Source: Luzula sylvatica
Lineage: Eukaryota; Streptophyta; Magnoliopsida; Poales; Juncaceae
Direction: 5' to 3'
Assembly: GCA_946800325.1 (NCBI GenBank)
Contig: OX326957.1
Span: forward strand, 49,347,307 to 49,411,306
DNA: 64,000 bases
Of this stretch, positions 10,286-22,570 are shown one piece after another. The stretch's first letter is position 1. The number at the start of each line of letters is the position of its first letter. The position numbers and the translations under genes are program-made. The notes below the pieces were generated by a model. That model was not told where the DNA came from. It did no database searches and saw nothing but the letters and a program-made list of their open reading frames with translations.

Positions 10286-11650
10286 AGTTACAAAAAGGGT
10301 CATTAAATACCTCTCGGGAGCAATATGAAAGAGGCGGCCATAACATTCTGTATAGCATTTAACACTATAATTAACACATAACAATGTGGTGGGAGGAGGG
10401 GAGAGAGAGACATCCCATGCTATCCCATGCTAGCCCATGCTAGCAAGTCAGCAAGATATGGGTTTAGATCGAAAACAATAGATGATGGTTCAGATTTTCT
10501 TTTATTATTCATGTAGGATTGAAAGCACAACATGGCCAATTATAGTTGGATTGAGTGATTCAAAATTTAAGATGGATACAATTTTCAAAATGATATTACA
10601 ATTAAATAATTCGTCAGTAAATGTCGACTGTTGAATACACATGTATATTAATATTTAAAAATGTATGTGCATACGGAAAGATACCGACCCGGTCCTAGGT
10701 ATTGGAAGTCCCGAGACCAATTTCGAAAACGGATCCCTCAATACTATAATTTTCTAAAACTCGAAATTTTTAATTGTCACGTAGTAACGAAAAAAACACG
10801 GAAACAAAAAAGCGATAATTTTTTTTGAAGAGAATTCTAGATCACGAATCGTGGCCATTATAGGTTTCCAAAAAAAAAATCATTTGAGTCGAGACAACCT
10901 GATTTTTCTAGTAACAATTTTCTGATATAAATATATAGGAAAGTGTTACGATAGACCCATTTTCTTATCATGGACATACTTTTTTTTAAAAAAAATTCGA
11001 ATATTTGTGAAATAATGATATTTTTTGTAAGATTCTAGTGTATATTTATCATTTAATATTATTCAAAACATAAATTTTGTAGAATTAATTAATAAATAGC
11101 TAAAATTCTTAAAATAATTGTTTGAAAATGGATCCATGATATGAAAATGAGTCTATCATAGCACTCCCCAAATATATATTACCGTTCAAAAATTTAGAAA
11201 AGAGATGTTATCCCATTTAGACTTTTAGTAGATCCGTCACTATTTATGTTGTCAGTTATAACTAATTTAAATAATCCATTCGTGTAATATTCTCACTTTC
11301 ATGCATCCAAATCAATAGGCATATGTGATTATAATTTATATTTGGTGCCCTCCATTCTCATTCAAATTTTTTTGATACGTCAACCGAGAATACTTAATTG
11401 AATTGATTAACACACTTAATTATGTCATTTAAGATAATGTGTGTAATATTAGTATTACCAATTCGTGTAATATTAAATTGAATTGACATGTCATTTAATC
11501 GTTAATTGAAATGTAAATCGTTCTAATTAACTATTTTCACTCCAATTAATCACACTTCGATTAATCCATCAAAGATATTGGAGTGAGAGTTGGGGCTTTA
11601 TAACATTTCCCTAATCAATAGTTGTATCGATCTCTCTTGGTACTGATGTC
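10286..11650. other. Upstream region of P450 gene 1
   Basis: No gene is seen. It contains a short tandem repeat of CCCATGCTAG (about 10413-10443) and AT-rich sequence with a TTGACATGTCA palindrome near 11483. The last 100 bp before the TATA box is closely similar to the same region of the second P450. Confidence 0.5.
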
Positions 11651-11660
11651 TATATATACC
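11651..11660 (+). promoter_or_regulatory. TATA box of P450 gene 1
   Basis: TATATATACC lies about 65 bp upstream of the start codon. The same box, in matching surroundings (TGTCTATATATACCA...CACATCCCATAAGTCCCA), precedes the second P450 at 20818, so it is conserved between duplicates. Confidence 0.7.
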
Positions 11661-11719
11661 AGTTAGCTAGTACTTTGTTTTCACATCCCATAAGTCCCAG
11701 TAATTAGCATCAAAGAAAT

Positions 11720-13441
11720 ATGGGTCTAAAATGGTGCATAGAAATGACCATCTCAAGATCATACTCAGAAATCCTCCTATTCATAATTACCATATTCCTC
11801 TTTCTCCGCCTAATATTCCGAGCAAAACTTAATAGCAAGCTCCCAATAAACTGGCCAATAGTGGGCATGCTCCTTTATTTACCGGCAAATCGTCACAACT
11901 TTCACGATTTCATCGTACAAGTGTTATCTAATTCTGGATTGAATTTCACATTCAAAGGGCCATGGTTTACCGGCATGGACATGCTTACAACATGTGATCC
12001 TGATAATGTAAATTACGTATTCAACACACACGAGAAACTGTACCCTAAAGGAGATGATTTAACGGAGATGTTCAGCGCTTTGGGCGATTGTACACTCACC
12101 ACTGATGGTGAGAAATGGATGTGGCACAGAAGGACGGTTCACCGTCTTTTGAGCATCCGAAAGTTTCAGGAGTATGACCTTCAAGCTACTGTGTAAGATA
12201 ATTAGTTACAGTATTAATTAATTGTGATATGCAAAACTAACTATTAATTTGTTATTACTAACTTAGAACTTACTTCTTTTCTAATACAAAACAAAACATG
12301 TTTTTAATCCTTTTATTTTTTATCGAACAGCGCCAAAATCAAGAACAGTCTGATCCCCATTATGGAGAGATGTGCTCAAGAAAACAAAGCGATCGACATC
12401 CAAGACGTGTTCTTTCGCCTAATCTTTGACACGACTTGCGCTACCTTTCTCGGTTCAGACCCTAAATACCTCAACTATGATTTTCCAACGGTTCCATTCG
12501 GGAATGCCATGAGAACGGTCGAAGAAGCTATCTTTTATCAACATTTATTCCCTAAAATCATAGTGAAACTACTTAAAACCCTAAATGTTGGTTTCATGAA
12601 AAAGCTAGCAATTTCATCGAAAATAATGGACCAATTTTTAGCACAAAAAATTGAGGAAAAGATAACATTAACCCTAAAGGAGGAGGAGGAGAATAACCAA
12701 GATTTTAGAGGGATTAATAAACCGGCCGACTTATTAGCCCCTTTTAATGTTAGAGATAAAAACTCCATTCTCGAGTTTTCAGAACTTCAAAATTCTCTCA
12801 AATCCAATGCAAAAAGTATGTTTCTTGCGGCGGTAGAGACAACTGTTTCTTCTTTAGCTTGGTTCTTTTGGCTTCTAAGCAAACACCCAAATGTCGAAAC
12901 CAAAATAATGAACGAGCTGAAAATGATTTGGCCAAGACGTGAAAACTCGGGCCAAAGCAAGAACATAGTTTTCGATAAAGATAGCCTTCAGAAGCTCGTA
13001 TACCTCCATGGCGCGATATGCGAATGCTTGAGGTTGTATCCACCGATTCCATTTCAACATAAAAGTTCTTCTGGAACCGATGTTTTGCCAAGTGGTCATG
13101 AAGTTAAACCCGGTATGTCCCTCATATTCCATACTTATGCAATGGGGAGAATGGAGAGTATATGGGGAAAAGATTGCATGGAGTTCAAACCAGAAAGATG
13201 GATAAGTCAGAAAGGCGATATAAGAATCCAGCCAGCCTACAAATTCTTTGCATTTAACTGTGGACCAAGAACTTGCTTAGGCAAAGATGTAGCATTAAAC
13301 AAGATGAAAATTGTAATAGGTAACGTACTTCAAAATTTTCATGTCAACGTGGTTCAAGGTCATGTGGCTGAACCAAAGCTTGGAATTACATTGCACATCA
13401 AGAATGGGCTCATGATTAGAGTCACGAAGAGAGAGATCTAG
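11720..13441 (+). CDS. Cytochrome P450, CYP86-clan (CYP96A-like), copy 1
   Basis: Two exons, 11720-12192 and 12331-13441, are joined across a GTAAGA...GAACAG intron of 138 bp to give 527 residues, normal for a plant P450. Residues about 17-33 form a hydrophobic ER membrane anchor. The key P450 motifs are present: the I-helix AAVETT (about 324-329; the usual Gly is Ala and the acid is Glu), ECLR of the K-helix (389-392), FKPERW (443-448) and the heme-binding FNCGPRTCLG with Cys473. CYP86-clan enzymes hydroxylate fatty acids or alkanes; CYP96A members act on cuticular wax alkanes. The exact substrate cannot be read from the sequence. A near-identical gene lies 9.2 kb downstream. Confidence 0.93.
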
Positions 13442-13957
13442 GGTTTACTATATATGGTATAATTACCAATTATCATGGTTATTAAGTTTGTTTACTCATA
13501 CTTGTATAAGGTAAGTCTTGATTGGTACTAGACGATTACCAGCGATTCACGACGAGTTTGTTTCATTTGCTTTATGAAATTTATTCATAATTATGAATTA
13601 TCATTTATAATCAAATAACTAATACATATTTTATATTGAGTGTTTGAATTGAAAAATTAAAATTGCTCAAATAAATTTGATGATGACAAAAGTCATTAAA
13701 CTATTTTCGAATATGACACGACGGAAAATATTTATTCAGTACTCCAATATGACATACCAAAAAATTAAATTATAAGATCTTAAAGAAACATGCCTCGACA
13801 AACATAAAAGTAAAATTTTACTATAAAATAATGAAATAACATCTAAATATAAATGTATTTATATATCGTGAGATTTTTATGGAAGTTGATGACATCAAAT
13901 ATTTAAATCTTCATTGGAAATTAAATTTTTTTTTTTTTTTAATTTGTAATATTTTCT
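13442..13957. other. Downstream spacer of P450 gene 1
   Basis: This is AT-rich sequence with no gene. The first 60 bp resembles the region downstream of the second P450 (TATATATGGTATAATTACCA versus TATATATGATATACTTACCA). Confidence 0.5.
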
Positions 13958-14440
13958 TACACTACTACAAAAAATATCATTAGTTTCGAAAATCCTAGCG
14001 ACTAAGAATATTTAGTCTCTGTATGCATTATTAGGAACATATTTTGCTTTGTCCCAAAACATTTTCATTTCTTGGGACAAAGATTTTTTTTTGGTACTAC
14101 AGTTGTCACAAAAGAAGATTGAGTTTTTAAGTCAGCACATTTTGTGACAAACAATAGTCTCAAAATATGTTACTTATAAAATGAAAAATAATTGGGACGA
14201 AATTTGGCCGTTGATTATTGGAAATTATATGGAATGCCTTACGTGCTTATATATAAGGTCATACATATATTTTATACTATTATAATTAATTTAGACAAGT
14301 CTTAATTGACTACAACAAAAAATGGTTTAGGGACCGACGTAGTCCGTCCCTAAAATATGCTTTTAGTCGCCATTCTTTTTGGGACAATTTGTAGTCGTTA
14401 AATTTTGTCCCAACATCATCGACCCAATAAATTAATTAAT
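13958..14440. mobile_element. CACTA-like transposon ends (relic)
   Basis: CACTACTACAAAAAATATC at about 13958 resembles the terminus of CACTA transposons. A second similar start, GACTACAACAAAAAATGG, lies near 14309 and is followed by GGGACCGACGTAGTCCGTCCC-type words. An 11-bp perfect hairpin, CTTTGTCCCAA/TTGGGACAAAG, spans 14047-14082. There is no transposase, and right-hand termini are not seen. Confidence 0.45.
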
Positions 14441-14584
14441 ATTACTCAAAATTAATTTGACAAATAGTTATTTTTAGAGATAGAAACTAATATATTATTT
14501 TTAGTCTTCGCGGGAACTAATATATATGTGATGAGAATGTTGGAAGTGAACTTTCCCTCTAATTATCTTTTCATTAAATTCGTA

Positions 14585-14900
14585 AGTAACAAAAAAATTT
14601 GGAGGAATTTTTTGCTGTAAAACTTTATTTTACTGTGTTTAAGTGTAATGTTGAGTATATACTTATACTTAGTAAAGGCCCTTCTAATAAAGTAACAAAA
14701 AAATTTGGAGGGAATTTTTCATCTAAAATATTTTCTAACCTGTGTTTAACTGTAAAATGTTGAGTATATATACTTGTACTTAGTAAAGGCCCTTCTAATT
14801 AAGTAACAAAAAATTTTGGAGGCAATTTTCCCTCTAAAACATTTTTTCATTTTATGTGAATGTAATTCTTAGTATATATCTATACTAATTAAAAACTTGG
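14585..14900. repeat. Tandem repeat, unit about 106-111 bp, nearly three copies
   Basis: Units start AGTAACAAAAAAATTTGGAG at about 14585, 14691 and 14802, and each full unit ends AGTAAAGGCCCTTCTAAT. The third is truncated. Function is unknown; it could be subterminal repeat of a transposon. Confidence 0.8.
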
Positions 14901-15231
14901 AGGGAACATTTTTTTCACTGTGTAAAGTAATATTAAATATTGGGATCTTTTTGCTAAACCCTAAGTACATATATTAAACGAGAGGGGATATTTCCAAAGA
15001 CCTCTTGGGCGACCACAACAACGGACACTAAACCCTAAGAGAGAGACGCATTAAAGTTCACAATCGCGACCACCACGAGACGGTGATACGAGACGGTGAT
15101 AGTGAGAGTAGACAGAAGGCTGTACCTTTCCTCCTCCCTGTGAAGAGATCAAGCCATAAGTAACCCTAATTATTGTAGAAGATTTACTTGTTCCTCTTTT
15201 TTCTGTTTTTTGACTGAATGGATGGCTCAAT
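14901..15231. other. Spacer before LTR element
   Basis: No gene is recognised. The stretch 15000-15200 is less AT-rich, with a small internal duplication (CGAGACGGTGAT twice near 15076 and 15089). Confidence 0.4.
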
Positions 15232-16047
15232 TGTTGGTTCAAATTTCCTAGGGTTTGATTATCTCAAAATAATGTCGATACCACTAATCTATTTACGGGA
15301 GTGACATTTATAGAGATAGAAGACGTAACCCACAAAAGGATCAAAAGAAGAATCAAGACGTCGGAAGTCAAGACGGTGAAGAAACGATGGCACGAAAACG
15401 CATGATCAAGTGAAGACATCAAGACATCGAAGATTCCGCAAGTTGGGGTATCACATAAATCACTAAAACAACTTATAGGTATCCCTAAACTTGTTTATGA
15501 ATTATTAAGCTCAATATTAGTCAAAGAAATATATTCGAAATCCATTAAAATGATGAAATAATAAAACAAATTTCCAGAAGCATGTCGGTTATAACGGACC
15601 TCATGTCAGTTATAACGGACATCATGTCGGTAATAACGGACCTCAGGTCAGTTATAACGGACCTCAGGTCAGTTATAACGGACATACATAAATATTGTTA
15701 AAAAGAGCATGTCCGTTATAACGGACCACATGTCAGTTGTAACGAACCTCATGTCCGTTATAACGGACCTCAGGTCAGTTATAACGGACATTCAACACTA
15801 GTTGTTAATAAGAGCATGTCCGTTATAACGGACCTAAACTCAGTTGTAACGGAGTAGGTCGGTTATAACGGACCTAAACTCGGTTATAACGGACTTGTAA
15901 ACTCACTTCAGAATTAACCAATCACTCTCTTATTCCGTTGTAACGGAATCACCAATCCGTTGTAACGGACATATACTAACCGTTATAACGGAAGAGTCTC
16001 CGTTATAACGGAACCATAGAATAAATCTGAAGTGAAGTCACAGTAAG
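15232..16047 (+). mobile_element. LTR-like U3 region with TTATAA-core palindrome array
   Basis: It starts TGTTGGTTCAAATTTCCT and shares its first 70 bp with the LTR starts at 46222, 48643 and 51081, so it belongs to the same element group. From about 15585 to 16015 there are about 17 copies of (C/A)(C/G)GTTATAACGGA(C) or close variants (GTTGTAACGGA). No primer-binding site or U5 follows; an ATG frame begins instead at 16048. Confidence 0.75.
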
Positions 16048-16235
16048 ATGTCGGTACGAAATGTGCGGAGGAAAAAGAACCGTGCATCTGATGGGGCTCC
16101 TGCAGCTTCGGAGAAGTCTCGTGAATTTGACCCGGCTCGTGCATCGGACACGGCTCATGCAGCTCCCGAGAAGCCTCGTGCATCGGACACGGCTCCTGCA
16201 GCTCCCGAGAAGCCTCGTGCATCGAAAATGGCTCT
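16048..16235 (+). pseudogene. Truncated internal ORF of LTR element with 13-residue repeats
   Basis: A frame beginning MSVRNVRRKKNRASDGAP follows the palindrome array directly, just as the 432-codon ORF follows the array in the element at 48643. It contains a 39-bp repeat (two full copies plus a variant with 18 extra bases), encoding HAAPEKPRASDT-type units rich in Ala, Pro, Glu and Lys. At 16236 it runs into the start of another LTR, so it is cut short. No family match beyond the basic N-terminus. Confidence 0.45.
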
Positions 16236-16500
16236 TGAAGAAAATACAGTTTTGGATCAACGGTAAAATGGTACACAAAAGGATAAACGCACGTACGCGT
16301 TCGTGGGCATAAATAATGTGTATATTAGATACACATATTTATATTGGATATACATAGTTAAATTGATAAGAAACGATTATATTAAGAAAATCAGTTTAAA
16401 CAGTTTTAGTAAAACTGACATAACTTCAGATAACGACTCCAAATTTTTTTTTGTTACAAGACCGTAGGCACACACACTCACACTGTCACACACACACTAG
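16236..16500 (+). mobile_element. 5' fragment of a second LTR type
   Basis: TGAAGAAAATACAGTTTTGG followed by ATCAACGGTAAAATGGTACAC parallels the LTR start at 47312 (TGAAAAAAACACAGTTTCAG, then ATCAACCGTAAAAGTGTACA). Similarity is visible to about 16350, including GTGTATATT..GATACACA words. The remainder is lost where the LINE begins. Confidence 0.65.
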
Positions 16501-16549
16501 AGACTAAATGATATCCTAATAGAAAGTCTCTTCGTAGTCCATCTTCAGG

Positions 16550-18930
16550 CCGTAGAGAACAAAACTCTATCAATTCAGTTATGGTAAATGAGTCTACTCT
16601 CTCTGATAGCAAAGCCATCAACATGGCTTTTACAAATTATTACATCAGCCTCATTGGCTGTCAACAGGTTATATCACTCTCAGGGTTTGCTCAAATTCCA
16701 AATCTTCAATCTTGCCAAACTGAACTACAACCTCTCGGTAACCCATTTGAGGAAATGGAAATTAAGAATGCCGTTTTCAGTCTTAAAAAAGGAAAAGCTT
16801 GTGGTCCAGATGGAATCACAGCAGAATTTCTACAACTCTTTTGGGGTATTCTGAAACCACAAATCATGGCGATATTTCATGGGTTTCAAAATGGATCACT
16901 TTCTCTATTTAAAATAAACAAATCTATGATCTCCCTAATACCCAAGAAAGATTCACCAACCCTATTACAAGACTTTAGGCCAATCAGTATCATATCGGCG
17001 CCAGTTAAACTTATCACCAAAGTCTTGCAACAACGACTTCAGCCTGCTATGCCGCTACTTATCGGTTCTTGCCAAACAGCTTTCATTGAAGGAAGGTCCA
17101 TCCTTGAAACCTACATGGTAACCCGGGAAATACTCACATCCTATGTCAGAAAGAAAATACCCGTAGTCGTGATTAAATTAGACTTCAAAAAAGCCTTCGA
17201 CACCATCTCATGGAACTTTCTCTTACATATCTTAACAGAAAAAGGCTTTCCGACAAATTGGATCTCCTGAGTTAAATCAATCCTTGATTCATCTCGATCC
17301 TCGGTTCTAACAAATGAGATCCATGGAAAATACTTTCCACATAAACGTGGACTCAGACAAGGGGACCCATTATCCCCTCTTCTGTTCAATATCACTGTCG
17401 ATGTATTACAAACATTTCTCTCAAATATCGGACCATTACTCACCTCTCTGATCATCTTTGCACCGAAAATATTACAATACGCTGATGATACATTACTATT
17501 TGTAGAACCTTTCCCGGATAACCTCAAAGTAATTACTCAAACGATTAAAACATTCTCTTCTCTATCAGGCCTTCAGATTAATTGGGCTAAATCCAATTTT
17601 GTACCAATATCCATCCCGGAGGAATTACACGATAACATCTCGCACATCCTCGGATGCGCTAAGACTGGACTGCCTATCATGTATTTATGTTTACCACTTT
17701 CTCACAGAAAACCTACGAAACTGGCATTCCAACCACTTTTTCAAAAAGTTAGAAATAAACTCAATACATGAAATGGTAATCTACTCTCACTGGGTGGTCG
17801 TAAAACGCTTATTTCATCTGTCCTCAATGCTTTACCAAATTATTATATGCAAGTGTTTCTCTTGCCCAAGTGGTTAATCAAAGAACTAATAAAAATTATC
17901 AGATCCTTCTTCTGGGGAGGAAAAGACAAAATACAAAATGGCAAGTGCCTATGTAATTGGAGACAAGTATGTTTATCGCTAAACAATGGTGGGCTAGGAA
18001 TGTTAGATCTTGAATTACAGAATAAAAGTCTGCTCATCAAGTGGCTCTTTAAATTCGACTTTGATAACAACTCCCTATGGACTCAATATGTCAAAGATAT
18101 CTATGGCATTAGTTCCACCAATGAGCTAAAAGGACTCAAAGGCAACTTTATCTCATATTTTGTCAAGGACTTGACAAACCTACTTCTGGTTTATAATATG
18201 GCTTGTACGCCTTAATTAGACAACATTAGCTTGTCACCAAATACGCTCACCACCAAAAAAGTATATCAGATGATCATCAGTGACTCGGGAGAAATCATTG
18301 AATGGCCAACCTTAGTGTTCAAATTGCGAGTACCACCAAAAATTAAATTATTCTTACTGTTAGTAGGGCACAACCGCATCCTCACCCAGGAAAACCTATC
18401 TAAACGTGGATGGCCTCATGGAAATTCATGTGTGTTGTGCGCTGTTACGCTTGAAACTACATCACGTCTCTTTGTCCAAATGTTCATTTGCTATTGAATG
18501 TTACAAACTAAATGATATTCCGCTAGATGCAAGAACCCTTCCTGTTCTTGACTTCTTCAACGCTGTGCGCCAAATCAAAACAACTCGAGATCTTACACGA
18601 CTTTGGGTGGCTTGTGTTTGGGCCATCTGGAAGGAACGAAATAATCGAATCTTCAATCGCAAAGGTCGAATGCCGGGATTAATCAAGGAAGAATGCACTA
18701 ACACGCTCCACACGTGGAAACTAGCAACAATATAGCTATATTTCAGCTAGTAGTATTACTAGTATTTGTAATTAGGAATGGAATTAGGGATATCAGAAAT
18801 CGGGCACTAGCATAGGGTACGATGTTTTAAACTATGGAAAAATCCTTAATCCTTGTGTATTACTGTTCTCTTATTATATAAAAATTAGAACCGCAGTTTC
18901 GTGCTCTAGGTTCTTTTTCAAAAAAAAAAT
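16550..18930 (+). mobile_element. LINE retrotransposon relic: reverse transcriptase and zf-RVT
   Basis: This is a 5'-truncated LINE with most of the reverse transcriptase. In order: FSLKKGKACGPDGITAEF, MISLIPKKDS, FRPISIISAPVKLITKVL, IEGRSI, VIKLDFKKAFDTISW, RGLRQGDPLSPLLF, and the catalytic box read as LQYADDTLLF near 17475. A C-terminal zinc region follows (KLRVPPKIKLF...WPHGNSCVLC). TGA at 17268, further stops (near 17770 and 18213) and frame changes make it dead. The 3' end is probably the A-rich tail at 18920-18930. Better preserved than the LINE at 5630, so a later insertion. Confidence 0.9.
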
Positions 18931-19010
18931 AGGCAATTCACAGTCACACTCACAGTAATTTTAGTTAACGTGGGGTTTATAGTTTTTTCATATTATGTTT
19001 CCAAAAAGGT

Positions 19011-19150
19011 GACCTTAATTGGATGGTTAAAATGATTTGGGTTGCCGTATAAACAAGGCACTAAAGCAAGATCACCCTTGTATTCTGAGTCAAAACTGCA
19101 TAAAGTTTCTCCCTTGCGTCTCGTGCCCTGTTCATGGCCAATTTGGCCAT
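19011..19150. repeat. Dispersed P450-upstream repeat, copy 2
   Basis: It has GGTGACCTTAATTGGATGG and GGGTTGCCGTATAAACAAGG, then AGCAAGATCACCCTTG, GAGTCAAAACTG, TCTCCCTTGCGTCTCGTG and TGGCCAATTTGGCC. It is the longest match to the copy at 27001. Confidence 0.8.
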
Positions 19151-20216
19151 ATTATCTTCTAATCATCTTTTGGCCACTTAAGACCAACTTGTTCTTCTTT
19201 TTTTCAAAATAATATTAGAATGAAATAATTTCTTAAAAATTTGATACTTATATTACATATCAGTTGATTGCAACTTAATTATTGTTGAGAAAATTTATGA
19301 AGTAGGAAATGCAAATAAATATATCTTAGTGGTGCATCAAGAGGCTATTCACCCTGGACACCACATCCTTATATCCCCAATTAACATTTTCAATTATCAA
19401 GAAACACATAACTAATAACATGTGATTTATAATTAATATCCACCTCAATGAACAATTTCTAAATATAAAAAAAAAATTAAGTATAAGTCTCTTGTTAATT
19501 ACTAAAGTATCCTTTGAAAGGATATGCAAAAAATATCCTGTTAAAATTAAGAAAATTTGTTTATTATATATTAGTTAATCATATTAATTAATATATAAAA
19601 ATATCATGATGAAATATGAGGGCATCAGACATGATAAATGGCCTCTTAAATGTACAAGCTACCGAACCAGTCTGAGTGTCATGTCACGTATGTTTAATGA
19701 TCATGACATTGATATATACATACAAACAGTACCATTGCAAGTACATGAAAACAATCTCAATTCATGCATTATTGGAGAAGAGAGATAAATTCAGTAAATT
19801 TATAGATCAAAATAGTATTATTCATTTTCACGAGTTAATTTGACGTATACTATTTTGGTGCAATGTTGTGAGGAGAGCAATGGCAAAGAAATTCCGAATA
19901 ATCATATTGCACAACCCACGTATATAATATGAAAAATGTTGGACATACCTTCACCTATCCTTCCACATCCTTAATGACGTAATATGATTTAACACATTAA
20001 AAATTAATTTTTTAATACATGTTTTAACATTTTAATTTTATGTTCAATTATAAATTAATATAATTAAATTATAAATTAAGATGTTAAATTATGTTTTCGT
20101 GTGTTAAATCGTATCCACGTAATCAAGAATGTATAGAGAGAGTACTAGAAGATGTACATCCCTGTTCATATAATATGATGTCACTAAAATTTGTGTATTA
20201 AATGGATATTATTTTC
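19151..20216. other. AT-rich spacer, no gene
   Basis: No recognisable coding region. Short open frames here are not supported by any motif or splice signal. Confidence 0.5.
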
Positions 20217-20335
20217 CGAGTGACCTTAATTTGATTTTTTTTAATTATTTGGGGTGCCGTATAAACATGGCAAGTATCACTTTTAAGTTTTCCGTCTTGT
20301 GTTCGTAGCCAAATTGGCCATATTTTATCTTCTAA
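20217..20335. repeat. Dispersed P450-upstream repeat, copy 3
   Basis: GAGTGACCTTAATTTGAT, then GGGGTGCCGTATAAACATGG and AGCCAAATTGGCCATATT. It lies about 500 bp upstream of the second P450 promoter. Confidence 0.75.
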
Positions 20336-20816
20336 TACAATAATCGATGGGACAACTTTTACCATAACAAGTTGTATTTATTTTTCAAAATAATATCACA
20401 ATGAAATAATCAGTAAGAAAATTGATAATCACCACCGGTTGAAAAATCAGACGTGATATTAAATCAATTTAAATTTTTTTATTTTTGCCTACACCGTCAA
20501 TAAAGAAGGAATAATAATACTGAGAAAAGATATAGTGAAAGATAAATAATAGATAATAGATAACAGTAAACAACGTGTTGATATTAAAAGTTAACAATGT
20601 ATAAATAATCTAACCGTCATGTTTATAATAAATAATATATTCAGTAATAAATAATATAAACATCAAATATAATATATAATATATTTCCTTTTATTCAAAA
20701 AAAATAATATATTTCCTAAATATCAAGTGATGTAAAATGTTATTTCTTTCAATTACCCCTTTCATCCGTCATTATTACTAATCAATAGATATATCGATCT
20801 CTCTTCGTACTGTTGT
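20336..20816. other. Upstream region of P450 gene 2
   Basis: AT-rich, no gene. ATCACCACCGGTTGAAAAATC near 20427 is matched at about 27262 (AACACCACCAGTTGAAAAAAC), so the repeat family extends past its core here. Confidence 0.5.
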
Positions 20817-20817
20817 C

Positions 20818-20827
20818 TATATATACC
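20818..20827 (+). promoter_or_regulatory. TATA box of P450 gene 2
   Basis: TATATATACC lies about 60 bp before the ATG, in the same context as the box at 11651. Confidence 0.7.
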
Positions 20828-20887
20828 ACTTAGCCAAGTACTTGTTTTCACATCCCATAAGTCCCACTAATTAGCAGAAAAGCAAAT

Positions 20888-22570
20888 ATGGGTCTAAAAT
20901 GGTGCACAGAAATGGCCATCTCAAGATCATACTCAGAAATCCTCCTCTTCATAATTACCATATTCCTCTTTCTCCGCATAATATTCCGAGTGAAAAGCAA
21001 TAGCACGCTTCCAATAAACTGGCCAATAGTGGGCATGCTCCCATATTTACCCGCAAATCTTCACCGCTTTCATGATTTCATCGTACACTTATTATCTACT
21101 TCAAGAATGAATTTCACGTTCAAAGGGCCGTGGTTTACCGGCATGGACATGCTTATAACATGCGATCCTGATAATGTAAATTATGTATTCAACACACACG
21201 ACAAATTGTACCCTAAAGGAGACGATTTAATGGAGATGTTCGGCGCTTTGGGCGATTGTACACTCACTACTGATGGTGAGAAATGGATGTGGCATAGAAG
21301 GACGGTCCACCGTCTTTTGAGCATCCGAAAGTTTCAGGAGTATGAACTTCAAGCTACCGTGTAAGATTAGTTTACAGTATTAATTTATTGTGATATGAAA
21401 AACTAACTATTAATTTGTTACCATTAAGTAACTAAGAACTTATTTTTTTTATCGAGCAGTACCAAAATCGAGAGCAGTCTGATCCCCATTATGGAGAGAT
21501 GTGCTCAGGAAAACAAATTGATCGACATCCAAGACGTGTTCTTCCGCCTAATCTTTGACACGACTTGCGATACCTTTCTCGGTTCAGACCCTAAATACCT
21601 CAACTATGATTTTCCAACAGTTCCATTCGGGAATGCCATGAGAACGGTCGAAGAAGCTATCTTTTATCAACATTTATTCCCAAAAATCATAGTGAAACTA
21701 CTCAAAACCCTAAATGTTGGTTTCATGAAAAAACTAGCAATATCATCTAATGCTATGGACCAATTTTTAGCACAAAAAATTGAAGAAAAAATAACATTAA
21801 CCCTAAAGGAGGAGGAGGAGAATAACCGAGAAATAAGAGAGATCAATAAACCGGCCGACATATTAGCCCCTTTTAATATTAGAGATAAAAGCTCCGTTCT
21901 TGAGTTTTCAGAACTTCAAAAATCTCTCAAATCCAACGCAAAAAGTATGTTACTTGCGGCGGTAGAGACAACTGTTTCTTCGTTAGCTTGGTTCTTTTGG
22001 CTTTTGAGCAAACACCCCAATGTCGAAACAAAAATAATCAACGAGCTGAAATCGATTTGGCCAAGACGAGAGAACTCGGACGAAAACAAGCATATAGTCT
22101 TCGATAAAGATAGCCTTCAGAAGCTCGTATACTTGCACGGCGCGATATGTGAAGGCTTGAGGTTGTATCCGTCCATTCCATTTCAACATAAAAGTCCTTC
22201 TCGAACCGATGTTCTGCCAAGCGGTCACGAAGTTAAACCGGGTATGTATCTTATATTCCATACTTATGCAATGGGTAGAATGGAGAGTATATGGGGAAAA
22301 GATTGTATGGAGTTCAAACCAGAAAGATGGATAAATCAGAAAGGAGAGATAAGAATCGAACCAGCCTACAAATTCTTTGCATTTAACTGTGGACCGAGAA
22401 CTTGCTTAGGCAAAGATGCAGCATTAAACAAGATGAAAATTGTAATAGGTAACGTACTTCACAATTTTCATGTCAACGTGGTTCCAGGCTATGTGGCTGA
22501 ACCAAAGCTTGGAATTATATTGCACGTCAAGAATGGGCTCATGGTTAAGGTCATGAAGAGAGAGATCTAG
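20888..22570 (+). CDS. Cytochrome P450, CYP86-clan (CYP96A-like), copy 2
   Basis: Exons 20888-21360 and 21460-22570 are joined across a 99-bp intron (GTAAGA...GAGCAG) at exactly the same codon as in copy 1, again giving 527 residues. The membrane anchor, the AAVETT I-helix, EGLR (K-helix), FKPERW and heme loop FNCGPRTCLG are all present and nothing breaks the frame. Differences from copy 1 are scattered substitutions, many near the N-terminus (NSTLPINWPIVGMLPYLPAN) and around 330-370. Both genes appear functional. The promoter, leader and intron position are shared, so this is a recent tandem duplication. The substrate is presumably a long-chain aliphatic compound, inferred from family only. 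Confidence 0.93.

Noticed and set aside
12538..13132. Minus-strand open frames across the P450 exon (also at 21667-22261)
   Set aside because: These are antisense shadows of a well-supported P450 coding exon.
15585..16015. Regularly spaced short repeats that could look like a CRISPR array
   Set aside because: The repeats are 14-bp palindromes with irregular short spacing in a plant LTR-like region. The 'spacers' are too short and there are no cas genes.
16470..18957. CACACTCACA(C/G)T-like words on both sides of the second LINE as a target duplication
   Set aside because: The words are low-complexity CA-rich sequence with an inexact match; not convincing as a duplication.
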